DNA of 41,770 bases, from positions 1 through 41,770 of the forward strand of contig JALHQP010000019.1 in NCBI GenBank assembly GCA_022841885.1. The letters run 5' to 3'. Made by a program: the position numbers and the translations under genes. Below the pieces are notes generated by a model. That model saw nothing but the letters and a program-made list of their open reading frames with translations. It was not told the origin of the DNA and ran no database searches. Shown in pieces: positions 39,488 to 41,770 of the stretch. Within the stretch, counting starts at the first letter, position 1. Every line of letters starts with the position of its first letter. This DNA comes from Aquincola sp. GTDB taxonomy: Bacteria > Pseudomonadota > Gammaproteobacteria > Burkholderiales > Burkholderiaceae_C.

Positions 39488-40734
39488 CCGAGCCGCGCGC
39501 GCCGATGCTCGCACTCGACGAGGCACTGCAGCGCCTGGTGGCGGGTGCGACCGCGGCGCACATCGGCGAAGTGGAGACGGTCTCGACCTTGGACGCGCTC
39601 GGCCGCGTGCTCGCCGCCGACGTCGTGTCGCTGATCGACGTGCCGCCGCAGGACAACAGCTCGATGGACGGTTATGCGGTGCGCGTGGCCGAGGTCGCTG
39701 CCGGCGCCGCGCTGCCCGTGAGTCAGCGCATCCCGGCCGGCCAGGTGGGTGATCCGCTGGTGCCGGGCAGCGTCGCGCGCATCTTCACCGGCGCTCAGGT
39801 GCCGCCGGGCGCTGATGCGATCGTGATGCAGGAGCAGGCTGAACCGGTCGGCGAGGGCGCAGTCCGCTTCACGGCCGTGCCGCAAACTGGCCAGTGGATC
39901 CGCCGTCGTGGCGAGGACGTGCGCGCCGGCGCCACGGTGCTCGTGCGTGGAACCCGCCTGGCGCCGCAGGCGCTCGGCCTGGCTGCGACGGTCGGTGCGG
40001 CCGAACTGCGGGTCGTGCGCCGCCCGCGTGTCGCGCTGTTCTCCACCGGCGACGAACTGGTGATGCCCGGCACCGTGCCGCCCTCGGCCCTGCCGCCCGG
40101 AACGATCTACAACTCGAACCGCTTCACGCTGCGCGGTCTGCTGCAGGCGGCGGGCTGCGAAGTCACCGACCTGGGCATCGTGCCCGACCGGCTCGACGCG
40201 ACGCGCGACGCACTGCGCCACGCCGCAACGCACAACGACCTGATCCTCACCTCGGGTGGCGTGTCGGTCGGCGAGGAAGACCACATCCGTCCCGCGGTGG
40301 CGGCCGAGGGCCGGGTCGAACTCTGGCAGGTGGCCATCAAGCCCGGCAAGCCGCTGGCCTTCGGCGCGGTGCGCCGGGCGCAGGGTGGCGAGGCGCTGTT
40401 CATGGGCCTGCCGGGCAACCCGGTGTCGAGCTTCGTGACCTTCGTTCTCGCCGTGGCGCCGGTGCTGCGCGCGCTGCAGGGCACCGACCCCGCATTGCCC
40501 GCGCCGCTGCCGCTGCGTGCCGACTTCGACTGGCTGCGCCCGGACAAGCGGCGCGAGTTCCTGCGCGTGCGCCGCAACGCCGAAGGCGGGCTCAAGCTGT
40601 TCCCGAACCAGAGCTCGGGCGTGCTGACCTCGGCCGTCTGGGCCGACGGCCTGGTGGACAACCCGCCTGGCCAAGCCATCACGCGTGGCGATACGGTACG
40701 CTTCCTGCCCATGGAGACGCTGTTCGGTCGATGA
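39484..40734 (+). CDS. moeA: Molybdopterin molybdotransferase MoeA (second copy)
   Basis: A 416-residue MoeA with all family landmarks: DNSSMDGYAVR (about residues 58-68), GEDVRAGATVL, LFSTGDELVMPG, YNSNRFTLRGLLQAAGC, TSGGVSVGEEDHIRP and GLPGNPVSSF. It should carry out the same molybdate-insertion step as the copy at 21409, from which it differs widely, including in the DHIRPA versus DHTKKI segment. The ATG overlaps the thrC stop and its stop overlaps the moaD start. Its place in a threonine-biosynthesis unit is recalled as common in Burkholderiales. The two copies may serve different cofactor forms, but that is inference. Confidence 0.93.
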   Translation: MTEPRAPMLALDEALQRLVAGATAAHIGEVETVSTLDALGRVLAADVVSLIDVPPQDNSSMDGYAVRVAEVAAGAALPVSQRIPAGQVGDPLVPGSVARIFTGAQVPPGADAIVMQEQAEPVGEGAVRFTAVPQTGQWIRRRGEDVRAGATVLVRGTRLAPQALGLAATVGAAELRVVRRPRVALFSTGDELVMPGTVPPSALPPGTIYNSNRFTLRGLLQAAGCEVTDLGIVPDRLDATRDALRHAATHNDLILTSGGVSVGEEDHIRPAVAAEGRVELWQVAIKPGKPLAFGAVRRAQGGEALFMGLPGNPVSSFVTFVLAVAPVLRALQGTDPALPAPLPLRADFDWLRPDKRREFLRVRRNAEGGLKLFPNQSSGVLTSAVWADGLVDNPPGQAITRGDTVRFLPMETLFGR

Positions 40735-40988
40735 CGACGACGATCCGCCTGCGCTACTTCGCGTCGCTGCGCGAGGCCCTCGGCCCCGGCGAGGCGTTGG
40801 ACGTCGCCGTGCCGACGACGGCCGGCGCGGTGCGCGACCGCCTGATATCACGCGGCGGCCGTCATGCCGAGCTGCTGGCACGCGATCGCGCCGTGCGCTG
40901 TGCGGTCAACCAGGTGATGGCCGACGAGTTGACCCCCGTGCCGCTCGAGGCCGAACTGGCCTTCTTTCCGCCGGTCACCGGCGGCTAG
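40731..40988 (+). CDS. moaD: Molybdopterin synthase sulfur-carrier subunit MoaD
   Basis: An 85-residue ubiquitin-fold protein that carries sulfur as a C-terminal thiocarboxylate to molybdopterin synthase. It opens with the beta strand RLRYFASLREALG and ends in the required Gly-Gly (FFPPVTGG), with nothing after it. The ATG overlaps the moeA stop (ATGA). Its partner subunit gene, moaE, is usually adjacent, but the next gene here is a kinase-fold protein. MoaE must be encoded elsewhere or beyond the right edge. Confidence 0.94.
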   Translation: MTTTIRLRYFASLREALGPGEALDVAVPTTAGAVRDRLISRGGRHAELLARDRAVRCAVNQVMADELTPVPLEAELAFFPPVTGG

Positions 40989-40996
40989 GGGCCCGC

Positions 40997-41770
40997 GTGG
41001 CGACCACACCGCTGCCGTTCCCGCAGGAATCGACGGGGTCGGTGGGCCCGGCGGCACCGCTGCCCGCCGGCACCGCGGTGGCGCACCTGACGATCGAACG
41101 CGTGCTGCACGAAGGGCTGCACAACGTGGTCTACCTGGCGCGCGATCCGAACGAGCAGACCCTGGCGCTCATGGAGTACTTCCCGCGCGCGCTGGCGCTG
41201 CGCCAGCCCGACGGATCGGTGCGCGCACGCCAGGCCGGCGACGCGATCGCGTTGTCGGTCGGGCGCGAGGCCTTCGTGCTGGAGGCCAACACGCTCGAGC
41301 GCATCGAGCATGCCGGCATCGTGCGCGTGCTCGGCTCGCTGCAGGCCCATCGCACCGTGTACCGGGCGATGCAGTACGTCGACGGCCCGACGCTGGAGCG
41401 CCATATCGGGGCGCGCGGACGGGCTGCATCGGCCGGCGCGGTGGTGCGCCTGCTCGAACACCTGCTCGACGCGCTGGAGGCCTTGCATCGTGCGGGCGTG
41501 GTGCATGGTTGCGTGCGCCCCGACCAGATCCTGATGGCGGCGGGAGAGCGCCCGGTGCTGCTGGGCATGGGCAGCGCCGGCGCCGAGATCGTGGGCCACG
41601 AGGCCGGACCCTGGTCCGCACCCGAGCAGGCGGCAATGTCGCGCCACGACCGCATCAACAGCGCGACCGACCTCTACATGGTTGCGGCGACCGCGTGGTG
41701 CTACGCCAGCGGCGACACGCCGCCGGCGCTGCGCGAGCGGCTGGCCGACCCCGGCGCCTGGGACCCGGCC
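40997..41770 (+). CDS. Kinase-fold protein lacking catalytic residues (pseudokinase), N-terminal part
   Basis: A frame from GTG at 40997 runs off the right edge, giving 258 residues. The order of motifs is that of bacterial Ser/Thr kinases: a nucleotide-loop region (IERVLHEGLHNVVYLARD), an EYFP segment where relatives have a lysine just before it (Met59 here), a long C-helix (EAFVLEANTLERIEHAGIVRVLG), LHRAGVVHG, then APEQ. Three key residues are replaced: the strand-3 lysine is Met59, the HRD motif is His170-Gly171-Cys172, and the DFG motif is Gly190-Met191-Gly192. It is therefore unlikely to phosphorylate and may be a scaffold or ligand-binding pseudokinase. It starts eight bases after moaD, so is probably co-transcribed. 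A weak GGGG precedes the GTG. The C-terminal part is not visible. Confidence 0.75.
   Translation, partial: MATTPLPFPQESTGSVGPAAPLPAGTAVAHLTIERVLHEGLHNVVYLARDPNEQTLALMEYFPRALALRQPDGSVRARQAGDAIALSVGREAFVLEANTLERIEHAGIVRVLGSLQAHRTVYRAMQYVDGPTLERHIGARGRAASAGAVVRLLEHLLDALEALHRAGVVHGCVRPDQILMAAGERPVLLGMGSAGAEIVGHEAGPWSAPEQAAMSRHDRINSATDLYMVAATAWCYASGDTPPALRERLADPGAWDPA

Overview
The window is about 42 kb of very GC-rich DNA (roughly 70% by eye), densely packed with genes on both strands. It looks like the chromosome of a betaproteobacterium of the order Burkholderiales, perhaps near Rubrivivax, Leptothrix, Ideonella or Methylibium. This rests on protein character, on the order alaA-hom-thrC-moeA-moaD, and on base composition; no marker gene fixes the genus. 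I saw no tRNA, rRNA, CRISPR array, insertion sequence or phage gene, and no gene-free stretch over 300 bp.

Layout. (1) 1-3693, plus strand: the tail of a probable efflux adaptor, an RND efflux pump subunit, and a lone cyclic-nucleotide-binding domain protein. (2) 3738-15295, minus strand: a sensory block. It holds a membrane hybrid histidine kinase of about 2,090 residues (MASE1, CHASE, seven PAS, GAF, HisKA, HATPase, REC, HPt). The gene before it encodes a REC-REC-EAL c-di-GMP phosphodiesterase, joined by a GTGA start/stop overlap. A NarX/NarL-type kinase and regulator pair follows the same junction design. (3) 15454-17523: a LysR regulator divergent from a 105-residue unknown protein and a TauE/SafE exporter. 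(4) 17608-21320, minus strand: a double-GAF histidine kinase and a sigma54-dependent response regulator, followed by a small secreted protein whose upstream DNA carries a well-formed -24/-12 promoter and an 18-bp palindrome. This is the most interesting unit. (5) 21409-25612, minus strand: molybdenum cofactor genes moaA-mobA-GNAT-moeA behind an NlpC/P60 peptidase. (6) 25796-32614, plus strand: acuI-prpE (acrylyl-CoA/propionyl-CoA metabolism), then a secreted M3 metallopeptidase overlapping a secreted S8 serine protease. (7) 32721-35503, minus strand: PIN-PhoH ATPase, peroxiredoxin Bcp, and an Mth938-like protein. (8) 35557-41770, plus strand: alaA-hom-thrC-moeA-moaD, each overlapping the next by four bases, then the start of a kinase-fold protein that has lost its catalytic residues and stands where moaE might be expected.

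The genes point to a metabolically versatile bacterium with heavy investment in two-component and c-di-GMP signalling. At least eleven gene junctions overlap by 1 to 11 bases, so translational coupling is the rule, and these junctions fix several start codons that a longest-ORF reading would misplace. Domain calls come from recognising motifs in translated sequence; no database search was run.
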